Part shown: in pieces, positions 33,207-44,473 of the stretch
Numbering within the stretch: the stretch's first letter is position 1
Layout of the letters: every line of letters begins with the position of its first letter
DNA from: Platynereis dumerilii
Lineage: Eukaryota; Annelida; Polychaeta; Phyllodocida; Nereididae
DNA: 64,000 nucleotides
Direction of reading: 5' to 3'
Assembly: GCA_026936325.1 (NCBI GenBank)
Contig: JAPTHN010000004.1
Coordinates: 12,408,439-12,472,438, forward strand
Notes under the pieces: model-generated
What the model was told of the DNA's origin: nothing
Database searches by the model: none
The model's input: the letters and a program-made list of their open reading frames with translations, nothing else
Translations under genes and position numbers: made by a program

Positions 33207-34963
33207 CATTGTATTACTGTATTAGAGAATTCCAAAACGACTGGTTCATTCGTTACTAAGTAGAAAACAATTATTTGATATTTGGTTGACACAGAAGTTT
33301 GGCTACCACCACGACCATCAAAATCTTGCCTAATACCTTGAATTTGTTAATGAACATTAAAAAATGAGTATGTATTTTATTTTTTTCTCAATCAATTAGT
33401 CATTTCTGGTAACCATTTAGATTTTTAGGGGAAACATAAAATTATTGATTGAGCACTGTACTAGTATGCCACCTGCAGGAGAAATCTGAAATTAAAACAA
33501 TAAAATTCTCAATAACACTTCATCAGGTTATATGTTGATTAAAATTTAATTTACACTCGAGATTGCATCAATTTCTAGCAGGGTCATCATGTTTATTATT
33601 TTCCCAAATACTAACTAGATTGAAATTTGAAAACTTGTGATTTATATGGATATTTTCAATTTCCACCATTTTGTGTTTCAAGCCTTTAGGGGCCAAACAT
33701 TTATTCAATTCAATTCAATTTAAATTCAATTTAAATCATTTATTTGCTCTTACATCTGTGAGTATATTACTGTTTGTACAAAAGAGATAATCTTACAAAA
33801 TTGAGCAGGGTGACCATCCTGTGATGCCAAGGCATTGCTGTCGAGTGGCCACCCTGTTGATATGAGAATAGAATTAAAATATTAACAGTTGTCGGTGCTG
33901 GCCGGAACATCAAATGGACAGCGGTGAAGGTTGATGTTGATGGATTTATCAATTTTTCAAATAATAATTTAAAGGGTATAATACTTACTGGACGTTATGA
34001 TAGTACATAATGGAAGTACTTAGTTGAAAGAAATATACAGTAACAAACAATCAATAAGAAAATTTTAGAAATTGAAAGTTTAGCTGAAGCTGTCGGGCAG
34101 TGGACTAGGAATGATTGTCAAAAGAGAGACCAGAGGATTAATTTTGACAAATATAACAATAAACAACCTTGCAATTAGTACTTAAATAACAAAACCATGC
34201 CATTCAACGGGCAAGGCATCCAGAAAGGCATTAAACTGCCACTGACACCCGAACAACGCAGTGTTCCAGCTTTCCCCGCCAAAAATCTGCTGCTTTTCTG
34301 CTGTGATCTGTTAATGGAGCAATCTTAGCCCATGTCACAGCCATAGTAATGCTAATCTACTCCATTTTAACCAGTTTCCATAGTAGTTGTTGGCCTGCAG
34401 TCTGTATTTCAAAGTTCACCTGCATTAAGTCAACCAATCAGAGCACAGTTTTCTATTTTCTCCCGGCCTTAATCCTATAACCACTGTCGTCTCCTAGATA
34501 TGTGCTTTCTGCATGCATTTCAGCTTGCAGGATACTAATGTAGCATAGCGATGACTAGAATTAGGAATATTTTGGCCTGTTGTAGCACCCAGACTACCGC
34601 ATATCAGTTAAATGCCTGTTCTTGCACTTTTGCCACTGTTTATTGGTATAAAAGTGATACAAACATACGCAAAAAGGTTCCTTTAAGGCCCTTTTCTGTA
34701 TTGCGGATCCATCAAAGAGCTTCAGAAGGCTTTGATTGGGTAACTAAAAAAAATTTGACTTGAAAAGGTTTTGAACCCAGGACATGCGGGGGGGGGGGGA
34801 TAGGGAGGAGAATAGCATTTGACATCATTGTTTGTGAAGTTACCTGGTTTTACATTCTGAAAATACATGTTTTTTAGGTTAGAAGTACAATTTTTTTTTC
34901 TGTTTTAGTTCCAGTCTAACAAAAGATAATAAAAATTCTTTTTTGGCCAGAGAGGCCCCATTT
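33207..34963. other. Stretch between two transposons, no gene seen
   Basis: Contains an AATTC-rich simple tract near 33705-33750, and a G tract near 34790. I looked here for the next host exon (long, starting like FLCKL) and did not find one. The AATTC-rich tract beside a TTTATT motif could be the 3' end of an antisense LINE, which I cannot support further. Confidence 0.35.
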
Positions 34964-35800
34964 AAGCATGTAACTCCCAAACGGAGCCTCCATTTGGGAC
35001 TTCAGGGAGTTATGGGAATTACGGGATTTAGAGGCACTTACCAGGAGTTCTGGGAGTTATCAGGAGATACTGGGAGTTATAGGACTTGGCAGGAGTTGCC
35101 AGGAGTTATGGGATTAACTTGGAGTTACCAGGATTTAGCGGGCTCCAGTTACGGGAGTTAGTGGGAGTTACGGGAGTAAGTGGGAGTTACAGGAGTTAGT
35201 TGGAGTTAGCGGGAGTTACGGGAGTTAGCAGGAGTTATTATAGTCCATGGGCTGAGTGGGCTCACCTTGCACCCCCCCCTAAAATTGATGAAAGTATGTC
35301 TAAATTGTAGCATTGGATCTATATTTTCACTTTTTGTCCGATACCATTGAAAATATAGGGACTCACTATCATTTCGATGGCATTACATGTGGGCGCGGCT
35401 TCAAACTTTTTTGCCGCCACTTTAGGGGTAGGCGAAACGCAATTTGATATAACTCTGGACTGAGATGTCACAGAATAGTGTGTGACCCATCAAAATGTGT
35501 GTCCAGGGCCTCTCTAGAGATGAGAATAGGAATTATGCAAATTAGTTGCATAATGGGGTCATCAGAGGTCAAAAGGTCATAAAATTTCAGGAATGCTCAA
35601 AATCTGGAATCCGATCATGCATACATTCTGGGAAGTTCTGAAATGGGATTCTGGTCAACTGCAATTCTTCTATTTAGTTCACAGGCATCCTTATGCAACA
35701 TTTACCCATCAATGTTCCATGTTATTTAAAATTTATGACTCTAATATAGACTTTAAAAAGGTCAAATTAACAAAATGCACCCAAAAAATTTGCATTTTAA
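34964..35800 (+). repeat. Left terminal inverted repeat of the large transposon
   Basis: About 837 bp. It differs from the right arm mainly by an expanded array at 34999-35240. The inner limit is where AAAAAGGTCAAATT is followed by diverging sequence. Confidence 0.8.
34999..35240 (+). repeat. Minisatellite, GGGAGTTAC-type unit, inside the left arm
   Basis: About twenty imperfect units of 9-18 bp built on GGGAGTTACGG and GGGAGTTAGT. The right arm has only a few such units at 42722-42790 (GGGAGTAAGCGTGAGTTACT and onward). Confidence 0.85.
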
Positions 35801-36290
35801 AATCTGATTATGTATCATTTATTGGAAATGGAATCAATCAACAATTGACTCAAATAAAAGCTATATTCTATAGCTTAATTACCAACACTGAATTTATAAA
35901 CCTCAATTGTACAATCAATAGTATGGATTATATGCATTTGTACATGTAATTAACGGCAATACAATGTCAAAATTGTTCAATAATATGAATTGTACTGGCT
36001 CGTCATATAAAAATGAAGTCGATACCAGGACATGAGAATAAAATCATCTTAAATTCAAAATGTTGCCAGTTAAATATTCACTCACTGTGAAATTCCAGTA
36101 CTTGTATACATGAAAACAATGTTAAATATGCAGTGTTAAAACAATGTATGCCTCAAGGAACAATTTCAATACAATACATATCTTATAAATCTTGCAATGT
36201 TAGATATACACAGTGAAAAAAATGTAAGAGCTGAGGAAAAAGTCAACTTTTTTAATCCTAATATCTGACTGATCATTTGTAAAGAGACAA

Positions 36291-36296
36291 TTTATT
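36291..36296 (-). promoter_or_regulatory. Polyadenylation signal for the 1564-aa gene
   Basis: TTTATT on the plus strand gives AATAAA on the minus strand, about 150 bases after the stop codon. It is a plausible 3' end signal, inferred by position. Confidence 0.45.
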
Positions 36297-36442
36297 GCTC
36301 AAGAAAACAGCTAATCCATTGCAAAATTTAATTCAGGCATCTCTGCTAAGTGCCAACTCAGTCAAATTTTCAAACATTGGGATGCCAAAAGCCGGTTCTG
36401 ATGTTTCAAATAGATGGAATCCATTTTATGGACATGAAGATC

Positions 36443-39400
36443 TTAATCTGAGTCACTGTCATTGCTGTCATTGTTGTCATCACGATCACTATCTGTGTCA
36501 GACTCACTGTCATAACCATTCTCATCTACTTCATCTTCTTCAGTTTTCTCAAGTATATCAGCCATACTGTTGGGAAGAGCAGGTCCTTTGAACCAACACG
36601 GTTCAACTTTTCCATTGCTCATTATCCAACCATGATCATCAGCTGGCTTCGGGATGCTAGGTTTTGGGCAATGAGCTCGTTTCCATATTCCAACTTGGTA
36701 GTTCACTCTCTTGATGTGCTCTTGAAGACATACCCTTGGCGGTGGAAGGGCTGAGAGATCTATGTTCTTCTTTGAATCCAGGGACTGCCCCGGCCCACCA
36801 CACTTTGAATCAAGCATTTCATACCGAAGACAGTCGATTTCCTTTGTCTTAGTACTCCGGGAATACATACTGCAAGTGAATTCCTCAAGACCAAGGAAGA
36901 GATCTTCGGTAATCATCCAAGATTCACCAAGGTTACTGAAGACTTCTTGGTACTTGGGTTTCTTCTGTAGAGTCTTCAAAGGTTTTACCTTGCCAATTCC
37001 TTTGAAGGCACTGGTCGTATCGCATCTGCTAAATGCATGCAGGCCAAGTAGGGCAGCACAATAAGTTGGGGTGAATTCTTTGGATAACTCAGTGACATCT
37101 ATCAATCTCCTCCTGTTCCCAGTTCCAGTATCAAACAGCAGTTGTATCTTCAATTTTGACGCATAATAAAGCAAAATAAAGAAGATGTCAGAGTCTGGAC
37201 TTCGAACACGGACAAATTCATAGCCTTCCTCTTCAGCGTAGAAAGAGTAAAGAATGACTCGAGAGTCTGTTTCTTCTTGTGTTGAGTCCAACGATAGTAT
37301 TTCAGATGCAGACACCTTTCCGTCGTCGTTTTCTAGTTTGTATGCCCTTCCCTTGCAAACTAAGACAATCTTCTTCTTTTCTATTGACAAATTTTCTTCA
37401 TTGCACCAAATCTTCAGGAGCAATTCAGTCAGCTGAGTCTTGTTCTCCTCATTACTCAGGAACTCCTTCCAGTTTTCTGGTCTTCGTGTGTTTTCACCAT
37501 GCACAAGTCTTTTTTCTCCAGATCCTCGTGTTGCCCTTTCCATTGACTTTATCGAATCTGGCACATAACTGTCTGTGCTGAATATGATGCTTGATTTTCC
37601 TGCAGTTGCAATCGACAAGATGTTCTGGCAGATTTGTTTGAATGTTTTGGGCATTTCTTTCATGGAGTAAAATATGGCATTCCCATCTTCAATATTCATA
37701 GTTTCTTGATCTGGAGGAATATCAGCATCCTTGGTATCTTTCACAAGACAGTGTAACCCTTTACTCTTATCTGTTTTCAGAAGATTCCCATCTGGTGTCC
37801 CAATGGCTGATGGTACTGGCATTAAGGGGTACTTCAGAAGTTCGCGCAAGTCCAGTTTGCTGGATTGAGACTTCACCAACAATTTAAAGGCAACATTTCC
37901 TTGCAGTTTCAACTCAAGTGTTTTGTTGCTCGTGGTCTTGACAAGTGCTGTCTTGCTGGTGTCCGCAAATGTTTTCAGCTTCAGTTTGGGTACTGGGACA
38001 AAGAAGTCCTTATTCTTCATCAGTCTCTCACTTATGAACACATCTTTGGCTTGTTCTCCTCTCTCTTCAGCAGTCTGGATGTCAGTAGCAACATCTGGGG
38101 GCACAAATGATCCTGATATCAGACAAATCAGCTGGTTTGATTCTAGATCATATGGGTTCAAAAAGCTTTCCACTGCATCAATGACCTTCCTGACGTTCTT
38201 CTCACTTTTTCGAACCTGAGAGGGACGAGTGTCACGATGCCTGTTGTCTTTGCTCGCTTCACCACCCATATTGGCCATCTGAAGCATAGCTTCAAGGTAC
38301 TTTGACCTTTCATGTGCTGTTTTTGCCCAACGCCTGTACGCCTCATAATTGCCAAGCAGTCCAGATACTCCGGCACCTCTCCCTCCTGCTCCCGCATGGG
38401 ACTTAGCGTGCTTCATGATGGTTTCTTCGATGGTCTTATCCACTGCACATAGATTTCCTGGGATGTACGATCTGGCAACACTAATTGCTCCAAGCTTCAG
38501 CAGCTCAGTGGCACCGGGGTGTGACTTTTCAATGTTAGCCAAATAAACTGAAAAGTATGTCAAATACCGGGCATAGTTCTGGCCGTCGAAACTGAAAAAC
38601 AAATTGGCCATCCTGCTCAAACATGCTCCATACAAGAAGAAGTCATTTGTTTTGACAGACATTAGAAGTGACAGAACCAGCCAAATATGGTCTATGTATG
38701 AAAGCCAAAATGCTGCAGTCTTGCCCAAGATTCCTTCCCTGACTTGAAGTCGGAAGTCAACATAATCAGCCATGTATTTCTGGTATGCAGTGTCATCTAA
38801 TACTTCATCAAAGTTTTCTTTGTTTCTGTTAGCAATTAGGCTGGTCATCTTTGACATTGATTCTGTCGGTAAGTTCTGTTGCAGTGATTCTCCTTTCTGC
38901 TCTTCAAACTTGCTAAACAGCATCCTTTCTAGGCCTTCCACTAAGGTTTTGTGACAGTTCATCGCTCTACTGTAATTCTTCCCAGAGATTACTCCTTGGA
39001 GGGAGCCACTTGACATAAGTCCTGATTCAAGCAATATTTCGGCAAACCCTGACCCTTCCATCTTCTTGCCAATCATCTTTAAGTACGCACACACTGTATG
39101 GAATGACCCTATCATCACAATGTGATCCTTGCTTAGGTCTGGGCTTTTCCAAAGTATAGGGTAAGCCCTCATGCATACTCCTAAGTCAAATGTAGTGATG
39201 GTGTATCTCTGTCCAACTTCGTCTGAGCACTGCTTCGACATCCTTAGACACTCCTGAACGGTACTGTTGTCCGTTATTGGATTTGTTATTACTGGGTAGT
39301 AATCAATTGCAGTCAGATTTGGGGGTTGGACACCAATTTCAGATACAAAACCACCCCACCCTGGGACCAACTGGCCAGTTATGCTGCCCAGGACTCTGGT

Positions 39401-41137
39401 GATACACCACGAAATATTGATCATCTGGGACTTGGCCAATAGCCCCTCAGTGCCAGGGGCAGATACTTGCTCTACTGTCATCTGTGGGCTGTTCCTCTGA
39501 CTTAAATTGACAAAACAAGGAGGAAGATTATCAGGCTCAATGGAAACCAAAGACCTCCTTCCAGTCTTTGGTACTGAGGGCACAAGCGGATCTGTGACTA
39601 ACTCGCTTTTCTGGACATTCTGCATCATGATGCCATGGGCTGTGTGCACAGATCCGCTGCCTGAAAGATCATTGATGTATTGGTCAAAATTATCGAAATC
39701 ACTGTGGAAAAGTGCCGGGCCTGATGGGTTACGTACAATTTGCGGAGTGAGAACACTAGAGGCCTGTTGTAGAGCAGTAGCCAGAGCAGTTTCCAGTTCA
39801 AGGGAGAATGAGTAACTTTCTGCATGTCCTAGTCTATTCATCAGTGTACTGATTTGGGCACTCCGGAAAAGATGACGCAGAGTCATACAAACTAGAATAT
39901 GCTTTGGCAATTTCCATTCACCTCTTGTTGCTGCACGACAAATGTCTTGACCTAGGGAAGAAACAAGACGCTCTGTCTTCTCTGATGAAGGCAATGAACT
40001 GTTACCACATATCAGAAGACGAAGGAACTTCTGCAAACTCTCAGGTACTGGGCTCTCCAATGTTTGTAGATACCCAGCAGTGGGTGGCCATGGCATGTCA
40101 CCTGCTTTCACAAATGCATCTTTGATTACCTCACGCAGAAGAAGGGCAACTTCATCCATTTGATTTGAGCTTGGCCTACGCAAACAATAGCTATTTCTAA
40201 TGGCAGTAGCAAGATCAAGATCATTGCTGAAAACTAAGGCAGACTGAAGCTTCCCACCCTGTCTATCAAGAGAAACAATACTCAGTTTTTCTGAATAGAC
40301 CTCATGCTTTTCCAATCTCATTTTTAGTGTCTCAGTGCGATAGTTTGGATTAGCAAAGGATGTCTCTGACAAGTGTTCAATATAAATGTCTCGGAGGTCA
40401 GTCATTTTCATTATCTCATGGCCAATAACTATCCTCTCATCGATCACCTTGCATACTTTCAGGAAACAAAGTTCATGAGTCTTTTTACAGTCTCTGGCCT
40501 TTTGTTTGGCATCTTCATCTACACTCTTCCAGGTTGATCGATCACAGTACTTCATTCGACAATGTTTGTGATAACGTGCCTCTGAAGCAAAGAGATCATA
40601 TCCTCGAATACGTTTGGCAAGTTCTACATCATCCCTTTCGTCTGCCAAAGCAAGTATAGTGTCTCCACCACCATGGGAGAAATAGGACAGACCCTCGGAG
40701 GTCCATGATCCTCTGACAAAAACCTTCTTTCGCCCAAAGCCTTTACAGAAGACACAGTTCTGCTCAAATATAATACTTTCAGCAGAACTTCGACGACTTT
40801 GTCTCACAGGCTGATGTGCTTTGGTAACATCATCACTTACAGGTTTAAGACGGTCTAGGTGGCTGGCAAACCTCTGATAACATTCACGATGGTAACCATG
40901 GTTTTCGCCAAAGTGTTCAGGAATTTGTCTACAAGTGGCATCACGCCGATGCGGTGACCCAAGCGGTTGAGATTGTCTTTTATCCCTGATTTTGCAGATA
41001 TTGTCAAAGCATTCCTGGGGATTGGGCTTATCAGAAAACCTGATGAAGTTGGTTGTTTTAGCCTTACATTCATGAATGATGCAGACATTGTTGGTGACAG
41101 AGGTTGGCCTTTCACTGCTGGCTTTTCTTTTAGACAT
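36443..41137 (-). CDS. Transposon protein, 1564 aa: paired zinc modules, transposase-like core, FEN/XPG-like C-terminus
   Basis: A single frame without introns starts at the Met at 41137. Residues 19-90 hold one Cys/His module (C19, C24, then YHRECYQRF at 82-90). Residues 128-198 hold a second (CVFC, then YHKHCRMKYC). The centre has motifs shared with a large set of unnamed animal proteins: a DNFDQY phrase followed by HTAHGI, TTFDLGV, GSFHTVCAYL, a SGKNYSRA phrase, NYARYL and DKTIEETI, likely carrying the catalytic acids. Near residues 1286-1381 come QEETDSR, RSPDSD, FDTGTGNRRR and GLHAFSRCDTTSAFKGIGK, which parallel the acidic patch and H3TH helix of FEN/XPG nucleases. The tail is Asp/Ser-rich. 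It probably acts in the nucleus as the element's transposase. Function is inferred from motifs only. Confidence 0.85.
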   Translation of the reverse strand: MSKRKASSERPTSVTNNVCIIHECKAKTTNFIRFSDKPNPQECFDNICKIRDKRQSQPLGSPHRRDATCRQIPEHFGENHGYHRECYQRFASHLDRLKPVSDDVTKAHQPVRQSRRSSAESIIFEQNCVFCKGFGRKKVFVRGSWTSEGLSYFSHGGGDTILALADERDDVELAKRIRGYDLFASEARYHKHCRMKYCDRSTWKSVDEDAKQKARDCKKTHELCFLKVCKVIDERIVIGHEIMKMTDLRDIYIEHLSETSFANPNYRTETLKMRLEKHEVYSEKLSIVSLDRQGGKLQSALVFSNDLDLATAIRNSYCLRRPSSNQMDEVALLLREVIKDAFVKAGDMPWPPTAGYLQTLESPVPESLQKFLRLLICGNSSLPSSEKTERLVSSLGQDICRAATRGEWKLPKHILVCMTLRHLFRSAQISTLMNRLGHAESYSFSLELETALATALQQASSVLTPQIVRNPSGPALFHSDFDNFDQYINDLSGSGSVHTAHGIMMQNVQKSELVTDPLVPSVPKTGRRSLVSIEPDNLPPCFVNLSQRNSPQMTVEQVSAPGTEGLLAKSQMINISWCITRVLGSITGQLVPGWGGFVSEIGVQPPNLTAIDYYPVITNPITDNSTVQECLRMSKQCSDEVGQRYTITTFDLGVCMRAYPILWKSPDLSKDHIVMIGSFHTVCAYLKMIGKKMEGSGFAEILLESGLMSSGSLQGVISGKNYSRAMNCHKTLVEGLERMLFSKFEEQKGESLQQNLPTESMSKMTSLIANRNKENFDEVLDDTAYQKYMADYVDFRLQVREGILGKTAAFWLSYIDHIWLVLSLLMSVKTNDFFLYGACLSRMANLFFSFDGQNYARYLTYFSVYLANIEKSHPGATELLKLGAISVARSYIPGNLCAVDKTIEETIMKHAKSHAGAGGRGAGVSGLLGNYEAYRRWAKTAHERSKYLEAMLQMANMGGEASKDNRHRDTRPSQVRKSEKNVRKVIDAVESFLNPYDLESNQLICLISGSFVPPDVATDIQTAEERGEQAKDVFISERLMKNKDFFVPVPKLKLKTFADTSKTALVKTTSNKTLELKLQGNVAFKLLVKSQSSKLDLRELLKYPLMPVPSAIGTPDGNLLKTDKSKGLHCLVKDTKDADIPPDQETMNIEDGNAIFYSMKEMPKTFKQICQNILSIATAGKSSIIFSTDSYVPDSIKSMERATRGSGEKRLVHGENTRRPENWKEFLSNEENKTQLTELLLKIWCNEENLSIEKKKIVLVCKGRAYKLENDDGKVSASEILSLDSTQEETDSRVILYSFYAEEEGYEFVRVRSPDSDIFFILLYYASKLKIQLLFDTGTGNRRRLIDVTELSKEFTPTYCAALLGLHAFSRCDTTSAFKGIGKVKPLKTLQKKPKYQEVFSNLGESWMITEDLFLGLEEFTCSMYSRSTKTKEIDCLRYEMLDSKCGGPGQSLDSKKNIDLSALPPPRVCLQEHIKRVNYQVGIWKRAHCPKPSIPKPADDHGWIMSNGKVEPCWFKGPALPNSMADILEKTEEDEVDENGYDSESDTDSDRDDNNDSNDSDSD

Positions 41138-42167
41138 TCTAATGAAGCCAGCAACCTGAAATTATCGAAAAATGTGACTATATCATTGCACACTAACAGC
41201 CTTTGCTGTATTTCAGATCAGTTTGGATTTCCCAGCCAAAGATTACACTACATAATATAATGGTCGAATGACCCCCCCCCCCCTAAATACACCCCTGGAT
41301 CTATCCGTATCAATATCAGAGCATAGGCCTTTTTTTTCTATAGAAACCAAAATATCATGGTCAATCAATATGCTAGGAGCAAAAAAGTCTAATTTGAACA
41401 TATGCGATTCCGGTAAACTCTACTGCTAGATATAAATAAATATGGGAAAAAATTCCTTTATATAGGCCAACAAAACCTAAATTATACTCACCAATTGCTG
41501 CCAAAGCGGTCATAGTTCACATTTCTTCAACATTGTAAAGGTGATCTTTAGTCCTGGACCTGAACTTATAAGATCAATTCAACACAAAAAGACAACTGTG
41601 TCTTCATCTTGCAGCATCTCTATGAGGTATGATGCTAGGAGGTGTGCTGTATCCTGTTGAGGGCAATTTTAATTGCCACTGCACATTGTAGGTCATTGCA
41701 TCTGGCAGGCTGATGTCATATAGGTTACCAAGTGCACATATCAATACCTGCACTGTTTTGATGATCAACAAGCTTTTAAATCACAGCCATAGTCTGCTCC
41801 ACTATGCACCCAATATCAATCCTAATATGCAAGGAAGTCAGAATGACGAAATTTTCTTTATTTATTATTTTAACCATTATTAATCACCTTAAATTGACTA
41901 GTAAGCTAAATAACTATGTCAGAAATGAGTTCTGCATGCCTGAAAACCCCTAAATAGAGGTGCTGCTTGAAAATATAGCTGAAATATTAGAGAAATTATG
42001 ACATCGTGGAGAAAACGGCGGCCATTTTGAAAAATGCCCCCTAGGGGCCGTTTCAATTGTTGTTGCCACCAGGTGGCATATATTGGCCCCCGAGTGTTTA
42101 CTTTTCTGCACAACCTTTGATTTTGAAGCATAAATTGCTCGAACAACACCAAAATGTGATTTTTCAA

Positions 42168-42812
42168 GAAATGTCAAATTTTTGGGGTATTTTGTAAATT
42201 TGACCTTTTTAAAGTGTATTTGAGAGTCATAAATTTTAAATAACATGGAACATTGATGGGTCAAAGTTGCATAAGGATGCCAGTGAACTAAATAGAAGAA
42301 TTGCAGTTGACCAGAATCCCATTTCAGAACTTCCCAGAATGTATGCATGATCGGATTCCAGATTTTGAGCATTCCTGAAATTTTATGACCTTTTGACCTC
42401 TGATGACCCCATTATGCAACTAATTTGCATAATTCCTATTCTCATCTCTAGAGAGGCCCTGGACACACATTTTGATGGGTCACACACTATTCTGTGACAT
42501 CTCAGTCCAGAGTTATATCAAATTACGTTTCGCCTACCCCTAAAGTGGCGGCAAAAAAGTTTGAAGCCGCGCCCACATGTAATGCCACCGAAATGATAGT
42601 GAGTCCCTATATTTTCAATGGTATCGGACAAAAAGTGAAAATATAGATCCAATGCTACAATTTAGACATACTTTCATCAATTTTAGGGGGGGGTGCAAGG
42701 TGAGCCCACTCAGCCCATGGACTATTACGGGAGTAAGCGTGAGTTACTGGGACATGGCGGGAGTTGCAGGACGTCAAGGATTTCCGGGTGTTACATGCTT
42801 AAATGGGGCCTA
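42168..42812 (-). repeat. Right terminal inverted repeat of the large transposon
   Basis: About 645 bp, the inverse of 34964-35800 without the expanded minisatellite. It ends TTAAATGGGGCC at 42812. Confidence 0.8.
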
Positions 42813-42839
42813 AAGGTGCAAACTGAAATTCTATTGTGC

Positions 42840-44405
42840 TCATTTCCCTTATAGTCTTTAATATCCAGCCCCATGCCAATACGCCACCTATAGAACATCT
42901 CAATAAAAGGTGGCCCATCAGTCCCCAAAAGCTTCCAGAATAGTTAAACCCCAATTTTTTGGTGAAATGTGGTTCTTGTTCCTAAAATTCAATGTGTAAA
43001 TTGCCACCAATGAATAAGGAAAATTGTCATAGGAAATGTATTGCCTCGAGTGTACACACATTTGAGATATTGAACTTTTTCTGAATGAGTAAAAAATTAT
43101 TTTAGATGTTGAAAATTAAATTTTGCCCACTAAACACTTGTGCTACAATTTATTGATCAGTCATCGATATCGTATTCATAGATGTGATAAGCAATATAAA
43201 ACATAGGCTGCGCAGCAGCAAACCTTCAGCGAATAACACATTTAGAAGATTACAATTCCATCATAAAATTGGTGTGTTTACCAAATTCCGTATATTATAG
43301 GTATGCAACAGTGGTCGAGTAATGGCATTCTATTATCTGTTATTTGCCTGCTGCCCTGCGATCTACCTGTGTGCTTGCCAGGGTTTGTAAAAGCAGGGAA
43401 AGGCCTTATTATACTAATTTACTTATATTATGGTACGGTTTTATGCATGCACCAATTTTTTTTCCGATCATTCAAAAAGTGTTAAATACAAGTCTAAAAG
43501 CACTGCTACATTTTATAGGTGATACGTATAGGAAATGGCATTGCTGTATATGCAATAGTGGGCACGTTTTGGCTCCTATAAGAAAAGAAGTATTTTTAAT
43601 ATTTTTTCTCAATATTACAAAAAGTATAGAATATGTATCAGTCAGACCATGAAAAGGCACAACTAAACCATATAAGTCATATGTGTACCAAACTTTATCC
43701 ATGTACATGCAATAGTGACCAAGTCTTGGGCCAGAAACAAAAAATATTTTTTTTCTCCTTTTTTTTCAATATTTCAAATAGCATTTAATATTTTCCACCA
43801 GACCTTTCAAAGGGCACAACTAGACGTTATAGGCCATGTGTGTACCAAACCTTATCCATTTACATGCAATAATGAACGAGTCTCAGCCCAAAAACTAAAA
43901 AAATACATATTTTTCTTTTTTCCAAATTTTTGGAAAAAGTATAGAATATCCATCAATGAGACCATCAAAAGGCACAACTAGACCATATAGGCCACATCTG
44001 TACCAAATTTCGTAAGTGCACATGCCATAGTGACTGAGATTTGGCCCGGAAACGAACAAAAATAATTTTTATATTTTCTCAATTATTTCAAAAGGTATTG
44101 AATATCTATCAATTAGACCATCAAAAGGCACAACTAGACCATACAGGCTATATCTGTACCAAATCTCATCCATGTACACTCAATAGAGGCCGAGTGCTGG
44201 CCCGGAAACGATCTATCCGCCCGCCGCCCGACCGCCCGCCCGCCCGCCCGCCCGCCCGCCCGGCGGACGGACAACAATTTTACCCAAGTGATTACAATAC
44301 CTTCTTCGAACTTCGTTCGCTGAAGGTAAAAATGCATATTAGATGTTATGAAACATTTTTGATGTGAAGTTAAGGCGATGGCCCGTCGGTCCCCAATCCC
44401 CCCTA
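42840..44405. mobile_element. Second copy of a TAGGGG-ended element, inverted and interrupted
   Basis: The right end at 44405 reads inward TAGGGGGGATTGGGGACCGA. The sequence matches 29451-29915 in reverse (GGTGGCCCATCAGTCCCC; CCATGCCAATACGCCACCTA). It is interrupted by the repeat at 43202-44326. Its left side stops where the large transposon ends and no second end is visible. Confidence 0.65.
43202..44326 (+). mobile_element. CCTTCAGCGAA-ended repeat with internal tandem units
   Basis: It is inserted in the TAGGGG-type copy. TAAAA flanks both sides (43197-43201 and 44327-44331). The left end has ACCTTCAGCGAA and the right end GAACTTCGTTCGCTGAAGG. Inside are four units of about 155 bp, each with AAAAGGCACAACTAGACCAT or a variant (near 43652, 43808, 43966 and 44122), then a CCCG tract at about 44220-44265. 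There is no coding capacity and the superfamily is unassigned. Confidence 0.65.
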
Positions 44406-44473
44406 ATTGAGATATTCAGTCTTTTATTTATTTCATTCGACATACTACGGAATGACATTGTTTTCTTTCATTA

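Larger units (their letters stand above)
34964..42812 (-). mobile_element. Large DNA transposon with long inverted repeats and one 1564-codon gene
   Basis: The two ends are inverted copies beginning GGCCCCATTTAAGCATGTAA. The left arm covers about 34964-35800 and the right about 42168-42812. Apart from a minisatellite in the left arm they match closely (for example GGGTGCAAGGTGAGCCCACT near 42690, AATTAGTTGCATAATGGGGT near 35540). The space between holds one minus-strand gene, uninterrupted. Target duplication is not clear: the left flank is CCAGA and the right is TAAAG. The near-identical arms and the intact frame suggest recent activity. The gene suggests a superfamily with a FEN/XPG-like nuclease, perhaps Academ; I could not verify this. 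Confidence 0.85.

Noticed and set aside
34770-34800. Box-B-like GGTTTTGAACCC suggesting a tRNA or SINE
   Set aside because: No box A at the right distance and no body or tail.
36762-40125. Several plus-strand frames of 60-102 codons
   Set aside because: They are shadows of the 1564-codon minus-strand gene.
44134-44367. Arg/Pro-rich frames across the CCCG tract
   Set aside because: Produced by the GC-rich simple repeat in a mobile element.
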